From contig CAVVSF010000002.1 in assembly GCA_963750915.1 (NCBI GenBank), forward strand, positions 1-64,000: DNA of 64,000 bases, read 5' to 3'. The stretch comes from DATBJJ01 sp963750915. GTDB taxonomy: Bacteria > Acidobacteriota > Vicinamibacteria > Vicinamibacterales > 2-12-FULL-66-21. Below the pieces are notes generated by a model. The model did no database searches. It saw only the letters and a list, made by a program, of their open reading frames with translations, and was not told where the DNA came from. Position 1 is the first letter of the stretch, and the number at the start of each line of letters is the position of its first letter. The translations under genes and the position numbers were made by a program. Positions 50,159-59,562 of this stretch are shown piece by piece.

Positions 50159-51172
50159 ATGCAGACTGTGAATCGTGGACTCGTGGCTGTGGCGATGGTG
50201 CTCTCGAGTGCCGTTGGCGCCGCGGCGCAAGGGGCCGGTCAGGGACAGGAAGGACGCGTCGAGGATCGCTTCTTCAACTTCGACTTCGACAAGTGGAAGC
50301 CGCTCGTCGTCACGGCGGCGTTCGTCGACGTCGCGAACGAGACCGTCACGCTGAAGGGATCGAACTTCGGCAAGAAGCCGACGGTGTTCTGCGAGACGCA
50401 GCAGATGAAGGTGCTGCGCGCGAGCAATACCGAAATCGTGGTGCAGTTCCCTGACGAGGTGAAGGAAGGGACGTACCTGTTTACCGTGGCACGCGGCAAT
50501 CATGATGTCGAGCGCGGCGTGTTCTTCGTCTCGAAGACGCTCGCCGGCGGCGGCAGCGGCACGCCAGGCCCGGCGGGCCCGGCCGGGCCGCAGGGTCCCG
50601 CGGGACCGGCGGGGGTGGCGGGCGCGGAGGTCCGGCGGGACCGGCAGGGCCGGCAGGCCCGGCGGGCCGGTTGGGCCGGCAGGCCGGCGGGTGCGGCGGG
50701 TGCGACGGGTGCGACGGGCGCGGCGGGCGGTGGGACCTGCGGGTCCGGCCGGTGCGCCGGGCGCAATGGGACCGGCGGGGCCTGCGGGACCGCGGGACCG
50801 GCCGGCGCGATGGGATTGCCGGGCGGCGTCGGGCCGGTGGGGCCGCAGGGGCCGGCTGGAGCGCCGGGCGGGCTGACCGGCTACGAGACGGTCGCGGCGA
50901 ACAGCGAGGTCTACAACCCGGCGAGTCTGCACATCATGACCGCGTCGGTGGCCTGTTCAACGGGCAAGTCGCCGCTCGGCGGCGGCTTCGAGCCGCTGAT
51001 TCCAGGTGCTCCCGGCGAGGAGCCGACGCCCGGGGCGGGTGTTGCCGTGCAGATGAGCCTGGTCGCGTCAGCGCCCACCACTAACGGCTGGTTGGTGTCG
51101 CTGCGGAACGGGTCCAGCGGCCGCAGCAACGTCCAGTTCCGCGTCTGGGCGATCTGCGCCAACCAGCAGTAG
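50159..51172 (+). CDS. Exported protein with an IPT/TIG-like domain and a collagen-like region
   Basis: About 337 residues. A signal peptide (GLVAVAMVLSSAVGAAAQ) is followed by an IPT/TIG-like domain (VTAAFVDVANETVTLKGSNF, then VVQFPDEVKEGTYLFTV). From about residue 137 comes a Gly-X-Y collagen-like region (GPAGPAGPQGPAGPAG), then a beta-rich C-terminal domain with YETVAANSEVYNP and QFRVWAICANQQ. The collagen pattern breaks at AEVRRDRQGRQARR and again near GGTCGSGRCAGRNG. In those stretches Gly-X-Y continues in another frame, so compensating indels are likely. The product is probably a surface or spore-like filament protein. Confidence 0.75.
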   Translation: MQTVNRGLVAVAMVLSSAVGAAAQGAGQGQEGRVEDRFFNFDFDKWKPLVVTAAFVDVANETVTLKGSNFGKKPTVFCETQQMKVLRASNTEIVVQFPDEVKEGTYLFTVARGNHDVERGVFFVSKTLAGGGSGTPGPAGPAGPQGPAGPAGVAGAEVRRDRQGRQARRAGWAGRPAGAAGATGATGAAGGGTCGSGRCAGRNGTGGACGTAGPAGAMGLPGGVGPVGPQGPAGAPGGLTGYETVAANSEVYNPASLHIMTASVACSTGKSPLGGGFEPLIPGAPGEEPTPGAGVAVQMSLVASAPTTNGWLVSLRNGSSGRSNVQFRVWAICANQQ

Positions 51173-51200
51173 TTCGACAATCGGGTCGTTGCTAGACGTT

Positions 51201-51235
51201 GCCGCGAGAGGCCGGGCTCCCCAGCCTCTCGCGGC
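51201..51235 (+). terminator. Stem-loop after the collagen-like gene
   Basis: GCCGCGAGAGGC and GCCTCTCGCGGC form a perfect 12-base stem around an 11-base loop, 28 bases after the stop codon. The following bases are only weakly T-rich (ATTCGTCTTTCT), so factor-independent termination is likely but not certain. Confidence 0.65.
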
Positions 51236-51314
51236 ATTCGTCTTTCTGGCCGGCGGTTGCGTGCCGGGCTGCGCAAGTCCTTGAGCAGTCGCGGGCTATA
51301 ATGAGGCCGTCCCT

Positions 51315-52973
51315 ATGAAAGGTGCGACGGTCGAGACCGCGAAGCAGCGCTGGGAGCGCGAGACGCTCGCGCCGGCGCTGAAGAAAGCGCCCGAGCGTCG
51401 CGCGGAGTTCACCACCATCTCCGGCCGCCCGATCGAGCGCCTCTACGCCGGCGACGATCTGCCCGAGCCGGGCGATACCAGCGCGCCGGGCGAGTTTCCC
51501 TACACGCGCGGCATCCATCCCACCGGCTACCGCGGCAAGCTCTGGACGATGCGCCAGTTTGCCGGGTTCGGGACGCCGGAAGAAACCAACGCGCGATACA
51601 AGGCGCTGCTCCAGGCGGGCGGCACCGGCCTCAGCGTCGCCTTCGATCTGCCGACCCTGATGGGCCGCGACCCGGACCACGAGCTCTCGCTCGGCGAGGT
51701 CGGAAAATGCGGCGTCAGCATCGTCTCGCTCGCCGACATGGAGCGGCTGTTCGACGGCATCGCGCTCGCCGACATCACGACGTCGATGACGATCAACTCG
51801 CCGGCCTCGATGGTCTTCGCGATGTACCTCGTCGTCGCCGAGCAGCAGGGCGCGGACTGGAAGCAGCTGTCGGGCACGATCCAGAACGACATCCTGAAAG
51901 AGTTCATCGCCCAGAAGGAATTCATCTACCCGCCTCGCGACTCGATGCGGCTGATCACCGACGTCTTCGCGTTCTGCGCCAACGAGGTGCCGCGCTGGAA
52001 CACGGTCTCGGTCAGCGGCTACCACATTCGCGAAGCCGGCTCGACGGCGCTGCAGGAGCTGGCGTTCACGCTCCGCGACGGCATCGAGTACGTGCAGTAC
52101 GGCGTCGACCGCGGCCTCGACGTCGACGATTTTGCGCCGCGCATCTCGTTCTTCTTCAACTCGCACAGCGATTTCTTCGAGGAGATCGCCAAGTTTCGCG
52201 CCGCCCGCAAGCTCTGGGCGGAAGTGATGCGCGACCGTTTCAAGGCGCGAAACGAGCGCTCCTGGAAGCTGCGCTTCCACACCCAGACCGCCGGCGTCTC
52301 GCTGACGGCGCAGCAGCCGTACAACAATGTCGTCCGCACCGCCCTGCAGGCGCTGGCGGCGGTGCTCGGCGGCACCAATTCGCTGCACACGAACTCGCTC
52401 GATGAGGCGCTGGCGCTGCCGACTGAGGCGGCAGCGACACTGGCGCTGCGGACGCAGCAGGTCATCGCCTACGAGAGCGGCGTCGCCGGCGTCGTCGATC
52501 CGCTCGGCGGCTCGTACTTCGTCGAGCGGCTGACGCTCGACATGGAGCGCGGCGCCCGGGAGTACTTCGATGCCATCGACCGCTTCGGCGGCATGGTCGA
52601 GGCGATCGAGGAAGGCTTCCCGCAGAGGGAGATTGCCGAAGCGTCGTACCGCTTCCAGCAGGGCGTCGAGTCCGGCGACAAGGTCATCGTCGGCGTCAAC
52701 GACTTCGTCCAGCCGGACGAGAAGCCGGTACCGATTCTCTACATCGACGAGCGCACCGCCGAGACCCAGCTGGCGCGCCTGGAAACGCTGCGCCAGAGCC
52801 GCGACAACATCAGGGTGCGGCAGACGCTCGATGCCCTGCGGGAAACGGCGCGCGGCGACGGCAACACGATGTACCCGCTGCTCGACTGCGTCCGCGCCTA
52901 CGCGACGATCGGCGAAATGTGCGACGCGCTGCGTGAGGTGTGGGGCGAGTGGGAAGAAGTGCCGCTCATTTGA
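51315..52973 (+). CDS. Methylmalonyl-CoA mutase, large (catalytic) subunit
   Basis: The 552-residue TIM-barrel part of a two-subunit mutase that rearranges methylmalonyl-CoA and succinyl-CoA using adenosylcobalamin. Motifs are PYTRGIHPTGYRGKLWTMRQ, AGGTGLSVAFDLPTLMGRD, RWNTVSVSGYHIREAGST and AQQPYNNVVRTALQALAAVL, GGTNSLHTNS. The B12-binding domain is absent from this chain and is encoded separately at 53106. Related isobutyryl- or hydroxyisobutyryl-CoA mutases are also split in this way, so the exact substrate is not proven. Confidence 0.9.
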   Translation: MKGATVETAKQRWERETLAPALKKAPERRAEFTTISGRPIERLYAGDDLPEPGDTSAPGEFPYTRGIHPTGYRGKLWTMRQFAGFGTPEETNARYKALLQAGGTGLSVAFDLPTLMGRDPDHELSLGEVGKCGVSIVSLADMERLFDGIALADITTSMTINSPASMVFAMYLVVAEQQGADWKQLSGTIQNDILKEFIAQKEFIYPPRDSMRLITDVFAFCANEVPRWNTVSVSGYHIREAGSTALQELAFTLRDGIEYVQYGVDRGLDVDDFAPRISFFFNSHSDFFEEIAKFRAARKLWAEVMRDRFKARNERSWKLRFHTQTAGVSLTAQQPYNNVVRTALQALAAVLGGTNSLHTNSLDEALALPTEAAATLALRTQQVIAYESGVAGVVDPLGGSYFVERLTLDMERGAREYFDAIDRFGGMVEAIEEGFPQREIAEASYRFQQGVESGDKVIVGVNDFVQPDEKPVPILYIDERTAETQLARLETLRQSRDNIRVRQTLDALRETARGDGNTMYPLLDCVRAYATIGEMCDALREVWGEWEEVPLI

Positions 52974-52976
52974 AGA

Positions 52977-53088
52977 AAGTTCGAAGGTCGAAGGTCGAAG
53001 TTCGAAGTAAAAGTGGAAGTTCGAAGTCGGAAGTTCAAGCGAAGTTCGAAGTCGGAAGTCGGAAGGGCAGCTCCGTTCGACGGGGAAG
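52977..53088. repeat. 7 bp repeat spacer between the mutase subunit genes
   Basis: Degenerate units of GAAGTTC / GAAGGTC / GAAGTCG run through most of the 132-base gap. It is the same word as the arrays at 28991 and 35125, here without a complementary arm. It lies inside what should be one operon, so a terminator function is unlikely here. Confidence 0.75.
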
Positions 53089-53105
53089 TTCACAGTCTCA
53101 ACAAC

Positions 53106-53513
53106 ATGGCCAAGATCCGCGTTGTCATCGCCAAGCCGGGACTCGACGGCCACGACCGTGGCGCGAAGGTGATCGCGCGGGCGCTGCGTGATGCCGGCAT
53201 GGAAGTGATCTATACCGGCCTGCGGCAGACGCCCGAGCAGATTGTCTCGGCGGCGCTGCAGGAGGATGCCGACGTGATCGGCCTCTCGATCCTGTCCGGC
53301 GCCCACATGCACATCTGTCCGCGCGTGATGGAGCTCCTGCGCGACAGGGGCATGGCGGACGTCCTGGTCGTGATTGGCGGGATCATCCCGGACGTCGACA
53401 TTCCGAAGCTCGAGGCGATGGGCGTCAAGGGGATCTTTCTGCCGGGAACGCCGATGCAGCACATCATCGACTTCATCAACGGTAACGTGCGGGCGCGGGC
53501 GGAGCAGGCATAG
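53106..53513 (+). CDS. Methylmalonyl-CoA mutase, small B12-binding subunit
   Basis: A 135-residue cobalamin-binding domain. The N-terminus reads VVIAKPGLDGHDRGAKVIAR, with the DxHxxG motif whose His16 coordinates cobalt. SILSGAHMHICP and VVIGGIIPDVD supply the other nucleotide-tail contacts. It completes the catalytic chain at 51315. I choose the ATG at 53106; the longer reading from 53013 runs through the repeat spacer. Its stop overlaps the GTG of the response regulator. Confidence 0.92.
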   Translation: MAKIRVVIAKPGLDGHDRGAKVIARALRDAGMEVIYTGLRQTPEQIVSAALQEDADVIGLSILSGAHMHICPRVMELLRDRGMADVLVVIGGIIPDVDIPKLEAMGVKGIFLPGTPMQHIIDFINGNVRARAEQA

Positions 53514-54448
53514 TGGCACCGAAGCTTCTGCTTGCCGACGACAGCGTGACGATTCAGCGCGTCATCGAGCTGACGTTCGCCGACGAGGACATCACGGTCA
53601 CGGCAGTGGGCGACGGCCAGCAGGCGATCGCGCGGGTCCAGGCAGAGCCGCCCGATATCGTCCTGGCCGACGTCGGCATGCCGGAACGCGACGGCTACGA
53701 GGTGGCCGCCTTCATCAAGGGCGACCCGAAGCTGGCGCACATCCCGGTGCTGCTCCTGACCGGCGCCTTCGAGCCGGTCGACGAAGTCCGCGCCCGCGCC
53801 GTCGGCTGCGACGGCGTCCTGGTCAAGCCGTTCGAGCCGCAGATGGTCATCAGTCGCGTCCGCGAGCTGCTGGCGGGCAAGCGGGAGCCGCAGACCGAGG
53901 CCAGGCCATTGGCCGCGGCCGCGAGACCGGACAACAAACCCGAGACGGCGGCGCACTCGCTCGAGGATTACTTCGATCGGCTCGACGCGGCGCTGGCCAG
54001 CAAGGCCTCGCAGCAGCAGCCGCCGTCCGAGCCGATGGTGCCGGTGGCCGGTGCCCGCGTCAAGGGCAGCGCGCCGCCTGCCGAGCCACCGTCGTCGCAC
54101 TCGCACGGACCCAGCGGCGGGACCGGTCGGCCGCAGCCGGCGGCCGCCGCGCCGGCGGGGCCGAAGCCGTGCCAGCGCCCGCGCCCTTCGGCGCCGCCCG
54201 CGCCGCCGTCGGCCGGCGACTCGTTCCGCGAGGTCGAACTGCAGGATGCCTTTGCCGCGCTGCTCGCGGCGGAGCATGCGCCGGCCCCGGCCCGCGTCGA
54301 TATCGCGGCGCTTCCAGCCGAGATCATCGACGAGATCGCCCGCCGCGTCATCGCCCGGCTGGGTGACGACAGCATGCGAGCGGCGGTTCTCGATGCCGCC
54401 GAGCGGCTCGTTCGCGAGGAGATCTCCCGCATCAAGGCGCAGAACTGA
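53513..54448 (+). CDS. Response regulator with a receiver domain and an Ala/Pro-rich tail
   Basis: Residues 1-122 form a receiver domain: the acidic pair in LLLADDS, the phosphate acceptor Asp53 in VLADVGMPERDGYE, Thr in VLLLTGAF and Lys in VLVKPFEPQ. The next 110 residues are low-complexity, rich in Ala, Pro and Gln. The last 70 (PAEIIDEIARRVIARLGDDS, then EEISRIKAQN) are helical and resemble no output domain I know. It has no DNA-binding motif. The GTG start overlaps the mutase small-subunit stop by one base, but no functional link is evident. No sensor kinase is nearby. Confidence 0.85.
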   Translation: MAPKLLLADDSVTIQRVIELTFADEDITVTAVGDGQQAIARVQAEPPDIVLADVGMPERDGYEVAAFIKGDPKLAHIPVLLLTGAFEPVDEVRARAVGCDGVLVKPFEPQMVISRVRELLAGKREPQTEARPLAAAARPDNKPETAAHSLEDYFDRLDAALASKASQQQPPSEPMVPVAGARVKGSAPPAEPPSSHSHGPSGGTGRPQPAAAAPAGPKPCQRPRPSAPPAPPSAGDSFREVELQDAFAALLAAEHAPAPARVDIAALPAEIIDEIARRVIARLGDDSMRAAVLDAAERLVREEISRIKAQN

Positions 54449-54492
54449 AGTCCTCGTGCCCCTCCGCCAACAAACGGTAGAATCGTCAGGAT

Positions 54493-57090
54493 ATGCCCGC
54501 GGGCTTCGACCTGAATCATCCCATCGCCGTTCCCGACAAGCCGGCGCTCGAAGGTCTCGAACAGAAATGGACCGAGCGCTGGGACGCTGACGCAATCTAC
54601 CGGTTCGATCGGACGCGATCGCGCGCCGATGTGTATTCGATCGACACGCCGCCGCCGACCGTCAGCGGTTCGCTGCACGTCGGCCACGTGTTTTCGTACA
54701 CCCACACCGACGTCGTCGCCCGCTTTCAGCGGATGCGCGGCAAGGCCGTGTTCTACCCGATGGGGTGGGACGACAACGGCCTGCCAACCGAACGCCGGGT
54801 GCAGAACTACTTCGGCGTCCGCTGCGACCCGTCGCTGCCCTACGATCCGGCGTTCGTGCCGCCCGACAAGCCGGGGAAGCAGCCGATCCCGATCTCGCGG
54901 CCGAACTTCATCGAGCTCTGCACGCGGCTGACGGCTGAAGACGAGAAGGTCTTCGAGCAGCTCTGGCGGCATCTCGGCCTGTCGGTCGACTGGTCGACGA
55001 CCTACGCGACGATTGGCCGCCGGGCCCAGCGGCTGTCGCAGCTTTCGTTTCTGCGACTGCTCGCGCGTGGCCAGGCGTATCAGCTCGAGGCGCCGACCCT
55101 CTGGGACGTCGACTTCCGCACCGCCGTCGCCCAGGCCGAGCTCGAGGATCGGGAACAGCCGGGCGCCTACCATCGCGTCCGCTTCGCCAGGGAGGCGGGC
55201 GGCTACGTCGAGATCGACACGACCAGGCCCGAGCTGCTTCCGTCCTGCGTCGCGCTCGTCGCCCATCCCGACGATCCCCGCTACCAGCCGCTCTTCGGCA
55301 CCCACGTCGTCACGCCGCTCTTCGGCGTCCGCGTGCCGGTGAAGCCGCACCCGCTCGCCGATCCCGAGAAGGGCAGCGGCGTCGCGATGATTTGTACGTT
55401 CGGCGACGTGACCGACGTCGTCTGGTGGCGCGAGCTCAGCCTGCCGGTGCGGGCGGTGATTCAGGCCAACGGCACGTTCAAGCCGGTGACCTGGGGCGAG
55501 CCGGGATGGGAGTCGACCGCTCCCGCCGTGGCCCAGTCGCTCTACGATCAGGTCGCCGGCCTGTCCGCCGCCAAGGCGCGCGTCCGAGTCGTCGAGCAGT
55601 TGAAGGAGAGCGGCGACCTGCTCGGCGACCCGCGTCCGATTACCCACGCGGTGAAGTTCTACGAGAAGGGCGATCGTCCGCTCGAGATCGTCTCGAGCCG
55701 CCAGTGGTTCATCAAGACGATGGAGTTCCGCGAAGCGCTGCTCGCGCGCGGGCGTGAGCTCCACTGGCATCCCTCCTACATGCAGGCGCGGCTCGAGAAC
55801 TGGATCAACGGCCTCGCCGGCGACTGGGGCATCAGCCGGCAGCGGTTCTTCGGCGTCCCGTTCCCGGTCTGGTATCGAATCCGCGAGGATGGCGTCGTCG
55901 ACTACGACGCGCGGCTGGTGCCGACCGAGGCCGAGCTGCCGATCGATCCGTCGACGGACGTGCCGGCCGGCTACACCGCGGCTCAGCGCGGTCAGCCAGG
56001 TGGCTTTGCCGGCGATCCGGACATCATGGACACCTGGGCGACGTCGTCGATCTCGCCGCAGATCGCCGGCGGCTGGATCGACGATCCCGACCTCTTCGCC
56101 CGCGTCTTCCCGATGGACGTCAGGCCGCAGGCGCACGACATCATCCGCACCTGGCTCTTCTCGACGATGCTGCGATCGGAGCTGGAGCACAGCTCGCTGC
56201 CGTGGACCAACGCCGCGATCTCGGGCTGGGTCCTCGATCCCGATCGCAAGAAGATGTCGAAGTCGAAGGGCAACGTCGTGACGCCGCAGGCGCTGCTCGA
56301 CGAGCACGGCTCGGACGGCGTCCGCTACTGGGCGGCGAGCGGCCGGCCGGGCGCCGACACGGCATTCGATGCCGGCCAGATGCGGGTCGGCCGCCGTCTC
56401 GCGATCAAGCTGCTCAACGCGTCGAAGTTCGTCCTGTCGCGTCCCGAGCCGGTCGGCACCGTCACCGAGCTCGTCGACCGCGGCCTGCTGACCAACCTGG
56501 CGCGCCTGGTTCGAGAATCGACCGACGATCTCGAGCGCTACCAGTACACCCGCGTCCTCGAGCGGACCGAGACCTTCTTCTGGTTCTTCTGCGACAACTA
56601 CCTCGAGCTGGTGAAATCGCGCCGCTACGGCGATCGCGGCGCCGAGCTCGCCGCCTCCGCGAACACGGCGCTTCTGACCTCGCTATCGGTGTTCCTCCGG
56701 CTGTTGGCGCCGTTCCTGCCGTTTGCGGCGGAAGAAGTCTGGTCGTGGTGGCGGCCGGGTTCGATTCACACCGCGGCATGGCCGACGGAAGAAGAATTGC
56801 TCGGCGCCGCCGGCGGCGCCGACGATCGCGGCGCCCAGGCGCTGCAGCTCGCGGCGCAGGTGCTCGGCGAGATTCGCAGGAAGAAGTCGGAGGGTCAGCG
56901 GCCGCTCAAGACCGCCGTTGCCCGGATCGCGATTCGGGCGCCGGAGGACCGACTGGCCCTGCTGCCGGACATCGAGCAGGACTTGCGAGCCTCGGGCTTG
57001 ATTCAGCAGATCGACACGCTCGTCTCGGAGGCGCTGCAGGTCGACGTCGAACTGGCGCCGGCCGAAGGGGCACCGGTGCGGGCAGAGTGA
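54493..57090 (+). CDS. valS: Valyl-tRNA synthetase
   Basis: Class I synthetase charging tRNA-Val. The 865-residue protein has PPPTVSGSLHVGHVFSYTHT with the HIGH motif, GWDDNGLPTERRVQ, an editing domain around ARPELLPSCVALVAHPDD, WGISRQRFFGVPFPVWY, and KKMSKSKGNVVTP. The sequence resembles the ValS branch that lacks the long C-terminal coiled coil; the end is only partly coiled. The homologous IleRS and LeuRS are excluded by the GWDDNGLPTER pattern. Confidence 0.94.
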   Translation: MPAGFDLNHPIAVPDKPALEGLEQKWTERWDADAIYRFDRTRSRADVYSIDTPPPTVSGSLHVGHVFSYTHTDVVARFQRMRGKAVFYPMGWDDNGLPTERRVQNYFGVRCDPSLPYDPAFVPPDKPGKQPIPISRPNFIELCTRLTAEDEKVFEQLWRHLGLSVDWSTTYATIGRRAQRLSQLSFLRLLARGQAYQLEAPTLWDVDFRTAVAQAELEDREQPGAYHRVRFAREAGGYVEIDTTRPELLPSCVALVAHPDDPRYQPLFGTHVVTPLFGVRVPVKPHPLADPEKGSGVAMICTFGDVTDVVWWRELSLPVRAVIQANGTFKPVTWGEPGWESTAPAVAQSLYDQVAGLSAAKARVRVVEQLKESGDLLGDPRPITHAVKFYEKGDRPLEIVSSRQWFIKTMEFREALLARGRELHWHPSYMQARLENWINGLAGDWGISRQRFFGVPFPVWYRIREDGVVDYDARLVPTEAELPIDPSTDVPAGYTAAQRGQPGGFAGDPDIMDTWATSSISPQIAGGWIDDPDLFARVFPMDVRPQAHDIIRTWLFSTMLRSELEHSSLPWTNAAISGWVLDPDRKKMSKSKGNVVTPQALLDEHGSDGVRYWAASGRPGADTAFDAGQMRVGRRLAIKLLNASKFVLSRPEPVGTVTELVDRGLLTNLARLVRESTDDLERYQYTRVLERTETFFWFFCDNYLELVKSRRYGDRGAELAASANTALLTSLSVFLRLLAPFLPFAAEEVWSWWRPGSIHTAAWPTEEELLGAAGGADDRGAQALQLAAQVLGEIRRKKSEGQRPLKTAVARIAIRAPEDRLALLPDIEQDLRASGLIQQIDTLVSEALQVDVELAPAEGAPVRAE

Positions 57091-57115
57091 TTACGATCGG
57101 CGCGCGCGACTGAGC

Positions 57116-57973
57116 ATGAAGAGCATCCCGTTCGAACCGCTCGATCCGTCGGTCTATCGGGGCATCGTGCGGCGCGCCCTGGCGGAAGATCTCGGCTGGG
57201 GCGACGTCACGACCGAGGCCACGGTTGACGCCGCGCGGCGCGGCCGCGGCGAGATCGTCGTCAAGTCGACGTGCGTGCTCGCCGGGCTGGACGTCGCCGC
57301 GGAGACGTTTCGCCAGCTCGATCCGGCGGTGCAGATTGCCGTCGTCTACGAGGACGGCACCCGCTGTCAGGCGGGGACGGTCGTCGCCAGCGTCCGCGGC
57401 TCGGCGGCGCTGATGCTCACGGCCGAGCGAACCGCTCTCAACTTCCTGCAGCGCCTGTCGGGAATCGCGACCCTGACCCGCCGCTACGTCGACGCCGCCA
57501 ACGGCGGCATCATCGTCCTCGATACCCGCAAGACGACGCCGACGCTGCGCGCGCTGGAGAAGTACGCCGTCCGCGCCGGCGGCGGCAGTAACCATCGCGG
57601 CGGCCTGGACGACGGCATCCTCATCAAGGACAACCACATCCGCCTTGCCGGTGGCGTCGCGGTGGCGCTCGAGCGGATGAAAGCCGCCGGCCAGGAGATG
57701 CCGATCGAGATCGAAGCGCAGAGCCTCGAACAGGTCGACGCGGCGATCGCCGCCGGCGTCGACGTCATCCTCCTCGACAACCTGTCACTCGAGGACACGC
57801 GCCAGGCCGTGGCGCGAATCGCCGGCCGGGCCAAGATCGAGGTGTCCGGTGGCGTGACCCTCGAACGCATGCCGGAGTTGTCCCGGACGGGCGCCGACTA
57901 TGTCTCGATCGGGGCGCTGACCCATTCGGCGCCGGCCGCTGATCTGAGCCTCGAAATCGAGCTGGATGTCTGA
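57116..57973 (+). CDS. nadC: Nicotinate-nucleotide pyrophosphorylase (quinolinate phosphoribosyltransferase)
   Basis: The enzyme makes nicotinate mononucleotide from quinolinate and PRPP in NAD synthesis. The 285 residues contain LAEDLGWGDVTTEATV, TAERTALNFLQRLSGIAT, DTRKTTPTLRALEKYAVRAG, NHRGGLDDGILIKDNHI and IEVSGGVTLERM, all diagnostic. It starts a run of overlapping cofactor genes (nadC, birA, coaX). The nadA and nadB genes are not in the window. Confidence 0.95.
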   Translation: MKSIPFEPLDPSVYRGIVRRALAEDLGWGDVTTEATVDAARRGRGEIVVKSTCVLAGLDVAAETFRQLDPAVQIAVVYEDGTRCQAGTVVASVRGSAALMLTAERTALNFLQRLSGIATLTRRYVDAANGGIIVLDTRKTTPTLRALEKYAVRAGGGSNHRGGLDDGILIKDNHIRLAGGVAVALERMKAAGQEMPIEIEAQSLEQVDAAIAAGVDVILLDNLSLEDTRQAVARIAGRAKIEVSGGVTLERMPELSRTGADYVSIGALTHSAPAADLSLEIELDV

Positions 57974-58772
57974 CACCCTCCCTGCCGATCTGGCGGCAGC
58001 GCTGGACGCGACCACGGTTCGCCGCGGCCATCTCGGCGATTCCGTGCACTACTTTGCGGAAACCACCTCGACCAACGATCGCGCCGCCGCCTGTGCCAGT
58101 CATGGCGCGCCGGAAGGCACGATGGTCGTGGCGGCATCGCAGACCGCCGGCCGCGGCCGGCTCGGACGCTCGTGGTACTCGCCGCCGGGCGCCGGGCTCT
58201 ACGCGTCGCTCGTGTTCCGCTCGCGCCGGGCGGCGCCGTTTCTGACCCTGCTCGCCGGCGTGGCCGTCGCCGATGGCATCCGCCACGCGACCGGGCTGGG
58301 GCTCGAGATCAAATGGCCGAACGACGTCGTCACGCCGCGCGGGCCGGGGGCGCCGCCTCGCAAGATCGCCGGCATCCTCGCCGAGGCATCCTCGTCGGCG
58401 GACGGACTGGATTACGTAGTGCTCGGTTTCGGCATCAACATTCGGCCGGTGGCGTACCCGCCGGAACTGGCGAACCGGGCGTCGTCGCTCGAAACCGAGC
58501 TGGGCCGCGCCGTCGACACTGGTGCCGTCCTGGCGCAGGTGCTGGTCGAGTTCGCCGCAGGTTTGCCGTCAATCGAGGCAGGCGATCCCGCGCCGCTGCT
58601 CGCGCGCTGGCGTGCGCTGGCGCCCTCCGTGCGCGGCACGGCGGTCGAATGCGACTCTGCCGGCGGGCGGATTCGCGGCGTGGCGGCCGGCGTCGCCGAC
58701 GACGGAGCGCTGCTGGTTCGCGTTGACGGCCGGACCGAACGGGTGGTAGCCGGTGAGGTGACCTGGACATGA
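57966..58772 (+). CDS. birA: Biotin-protein ligase
   Basis: The 268-residue protein attaches biotin to carboxylase carrier proteins. It has STNDRAAACASHGAPEGTMV, the ATP/biotin site GRGRLGRSWYSPPGAGLYAS, and EIKWPNDVVTP, then KIAGILAEASS, and a C-terminal SH3-like cap. It lacks the N-terminal helix-turn-helix of E. coli BirA, so it is a monofunctional ligase and not a repressor. It overlaps nadC by 8 bases and coaX by 4. Confidence 0.93.
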   Translation: MSDTLPADLAAALDATTVRRGHLGDSVHYFAETTSTNDRAAACASHGAPEGTMVVAASQTAGRGRLGRSWYSPPGAGLYASLVFRSRRAAPFLTLLAGVAVADGIRHATGLGLEIKWPNDVVTPRGPGAPPRKIAGILAEASSSADGLDYVVLGFGINIRPVAYPPELANRASSLETELGRAVDTGAVLAQVLVEFAAGLPSIEAGDPAPLLARWRALAPSVRGTAVECDSAGGRIRGVAAGVADDGALLVRVDGRTERVVAGEVTWT

Positions 58773-59557
58773 TGCTGCTCGCGATCGACGTCGGCAACAC
58801 CAACATCGTGCTCGGCGTCTTCGAAGACGACCAGCTGACGCAAAGCTGGCGGCTGCAGACCCTGCGCGAACGGACGGCTGACGAGATCGGCATCCTCGTC
58901 ACCCACCTGTTCGGCGAGCGCGGGGTCGAGAAGTCGCGCGTCGACGGCATCATCATCTCGTCGGTCGTGCCGCCGCTGACCGGGACGATGGAGGAGATGG
59001 CCGAGCGCTACTTCGGGAAGCTGCCGCTGACCGTCGACCCTGCGACCAACACCGGGATGAAGATTCTCTACACGCCGCAGTCTGACGTCGGCGCGGACCG
59101 CATTGTCAACGCCGTCGCGGCTTACGAGATGTTCGGCCGGGCGACGAAGACCCCGGTGATTGCCGTCGACTTCGGCACGGCGACGACCTTCGACGTCATC
59201 TCCGCCGCCGGCGAGTACGTCGGCGGCGTCATCTGTCCAGGCATCGGCATCTCGGCCGACGCGCTCTTCCAGCGCGCCGCGCGGCTGCCGCGCGTCGACG
59301 TCCGCAAGCCGCCGTCGATCATCGGCCAGACCACCGTGACGTCGATGCAGGCGGGGCTGTTCTTCGGCTACGTCTCGATGGTCGACGGCATCGTCCAGCG
59401 CATCCGCGCCGAGCTGCCCGACGGCGACCGCGCGACCTGCATCGCCACCGGCGGGATGGCCACCGTGCTCGCAAACGAAACCGCGGTCATCGAGCGCGTC
59501 GAGCCGGATCTCACGCTGCAGGGGCTGCGCCTGATCTGGGGACGGGCACGGCACTAA
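58769..59557 (+). CDS. coaX: Type III pantothenate kinase
   Basis: The first step of coenzyme A synthesis. The 262-residue protein has the ASKHA-fold phosphate motifs LLAIDVGNTNIVLGVFEDD and IAVDFGTATTFDVISAAGEY, the pantothenate region GADRIVNAVAAYEMFG, and GGMATVLANETAVIERVEPD. The ATGA overlap with birA indicates translational coupling. The linkage birA-coaX is widely conserved. Confidence 0.95.
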   Translation: MMLLAIDVGNTNIVLGVFEDDQLTQSWRLQTLRERTADEIGILVTHLFGERGVEKSRVDGIIISSVVPPLTGTMEEMAERYFGKLPLTVDPATNTGMKILYTPQSDVGADRIVNAVAAYEMFGRATKTPVIAVDFGTATTFDVISAAGEYVGGVICPGIGISADALFQRAARLPRVDVRKPPSIIGQTTVTSMQAGLFFGYVSMVDGIVQRIRAELPDGDRATCIATGGMATVLANETAVIERVEPDLTLQGLRLIWGRARH

Positions 59558-59562
59558 CCGCG

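Noticed and set aside
51192..53519. 775-residue minus-strand ORF opposite the mutase genes
   Set aside because: Antisense of two well-supported genes and the repeat spacer; long stop-free shadows are common at this GC content.
53968..56307. 779-residue minus-strand ORF opposite the response regulator and valS
   Set aside because: Antisense of conserved coding sequence, with no recognisable domain.
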